From: Flavobacteriaceae bacterium
GTDB lineage: Bacteria; Bacteroidota; Bacteroidia; Flavobacteriales; Flavobacteriaceae
Length of the DNA stretch: 16,069 nt
Reading direction: 5' to 3'
NCBI GenBank assembly: GCA_023301205.1
Contig: JALZVC010000110.1
Location: forward strand, 1 to 16,069
Part shown: positions 15,948-16,069 of the stretch, one piece after another
Layout: every line of letters starts with the position of its first letter
How positions within the stretch are numbered: the stretch's first letter is position 1
Program-made: the position numbers and the translations under genes
Notes under the pieces: model-generated
What the model saw: only the letters and a program-made list of their open reading frames with translations
Database searches by the model: none
Told to the model about the DNA's origin: nothing

Positions 15948-16069
15948 ACTCGACCTGCGATACGATCTTTGGCGAGTTGTAAAATAATATGAAATTGGTC
16001 TTCAAGATTCATATCACTATTATCAATAGCAATAGCATTTTCTGCCTTTCTTAAAGGAGAATCTTCTCT
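15944..16069 (-). CDS. cmk: Cytidylate kinase, C-terminal fragment (cut by window edge)
   Basis: The last 41 codons and the stop of a minus-strand gene are visible. They begin REDSPLRKAENAIAIDNSDM and end AKDRIAGRV, matching the C-terminus of (d)CMP kinase, where the conserved SPLxxAxDAIxID segment precedes the final helix. The enzyme phosphorylates CMP and dCMP using ATP in pyrimidine nucleotide synthesis. The rest lies right of the window. The stop (15944-15946) overlaps the methyltransferase stop on the other strand. Confidence 0.9.
   Translation of the reverse strand, partial: REDSPLRKAENAIAIDNSDMNLEDQFHIILQLAKDRIAGRV

Noticed and set aside
1..16069. Mobile elements, CRISPR arrays, tRNA or rRNA genes, phage or toxin-antitoxin genes
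   Set aside because: I looked for direct repeat arrays, transposase motifs, terminal inverted repeats and tRNA-like cloverleaf ends and saw none. Gene content and base composition are uniform core genome.

Overview
The window is a stretch of chromosome that looks like a member of the Bacteroidota, most likely a marine Flavobacteriaceae. The support is low GC, absence of Shine-Dalgarno sequences, Bacteroidota-type -7 boxes (TAnnTTTG), several TTG starts, and proteins with typical flavobacterial architectures: an LptD without cysteines, a very long TamB, an MlaD with a coiled-coil tail, a PG_1098/THUMP-like methyltransferase and a stand-alone DUF4159 protein. I cannot name the genus. I see no mobile element, phage gene, CRISPR array, tRNA or rRNA. 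It reads as ordinary core genome.

Layout. Positions 118-3574 are a leftward run: an Amidase_3 family N-acetylmuramoyl-L-alanine amidase, then MlaD (MCE domain lipid transport), then a membrane-anchored two-cluster [4Fe-4S] protein. A 212-bp divergent region with a nested inverted repeat separates the amidase from lptD. Rightward from there come lptD (outer-membrane LPS translocon) and ridA (enamine/imine deaminase). ridA converges on tamB, a leftward gene of about 4.4 kb whose 5' end lies almost against the rightward tsaD. tsaD (tRNA t6A synthesis) is followed by rsmE (16S rRNA m3U1498 methyltransferase). A 355-bp interval then holds a possible terminator hairpin and an unannotated 58-codon ORF. 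Next is a compact rightward run: a secreted DUF4159 protein, a SpoU/TrmH family RNA ribose methyltransferase and a THUMP-like class I methyltransferase. The last 126 bases are the 3' end of cmk (cytidylate kinase) on the minus strand, overlapping the methyltransferase stop by 4 bp.

How the genes fit together. The left two thirds serve the cell envelope: peptidoglycan hydrolysis (amidase), phospholipid transport (MlaD, TamB) and LPS insertion (LptD). The right third is mainly RNA modification (TsaD, RsmE, TrmH-like, probable RNA methyltransferase), with one uncharacterised exported protein embedded in it. The points most worth a second look are the missing canonical start of tamB with its tsaD-facing overlapping promoters, the small ORF with its hairpin leader at about 13300-13553, and the inverted repeat upstream of lptD. 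No clearly novel multi-gene system is visible.
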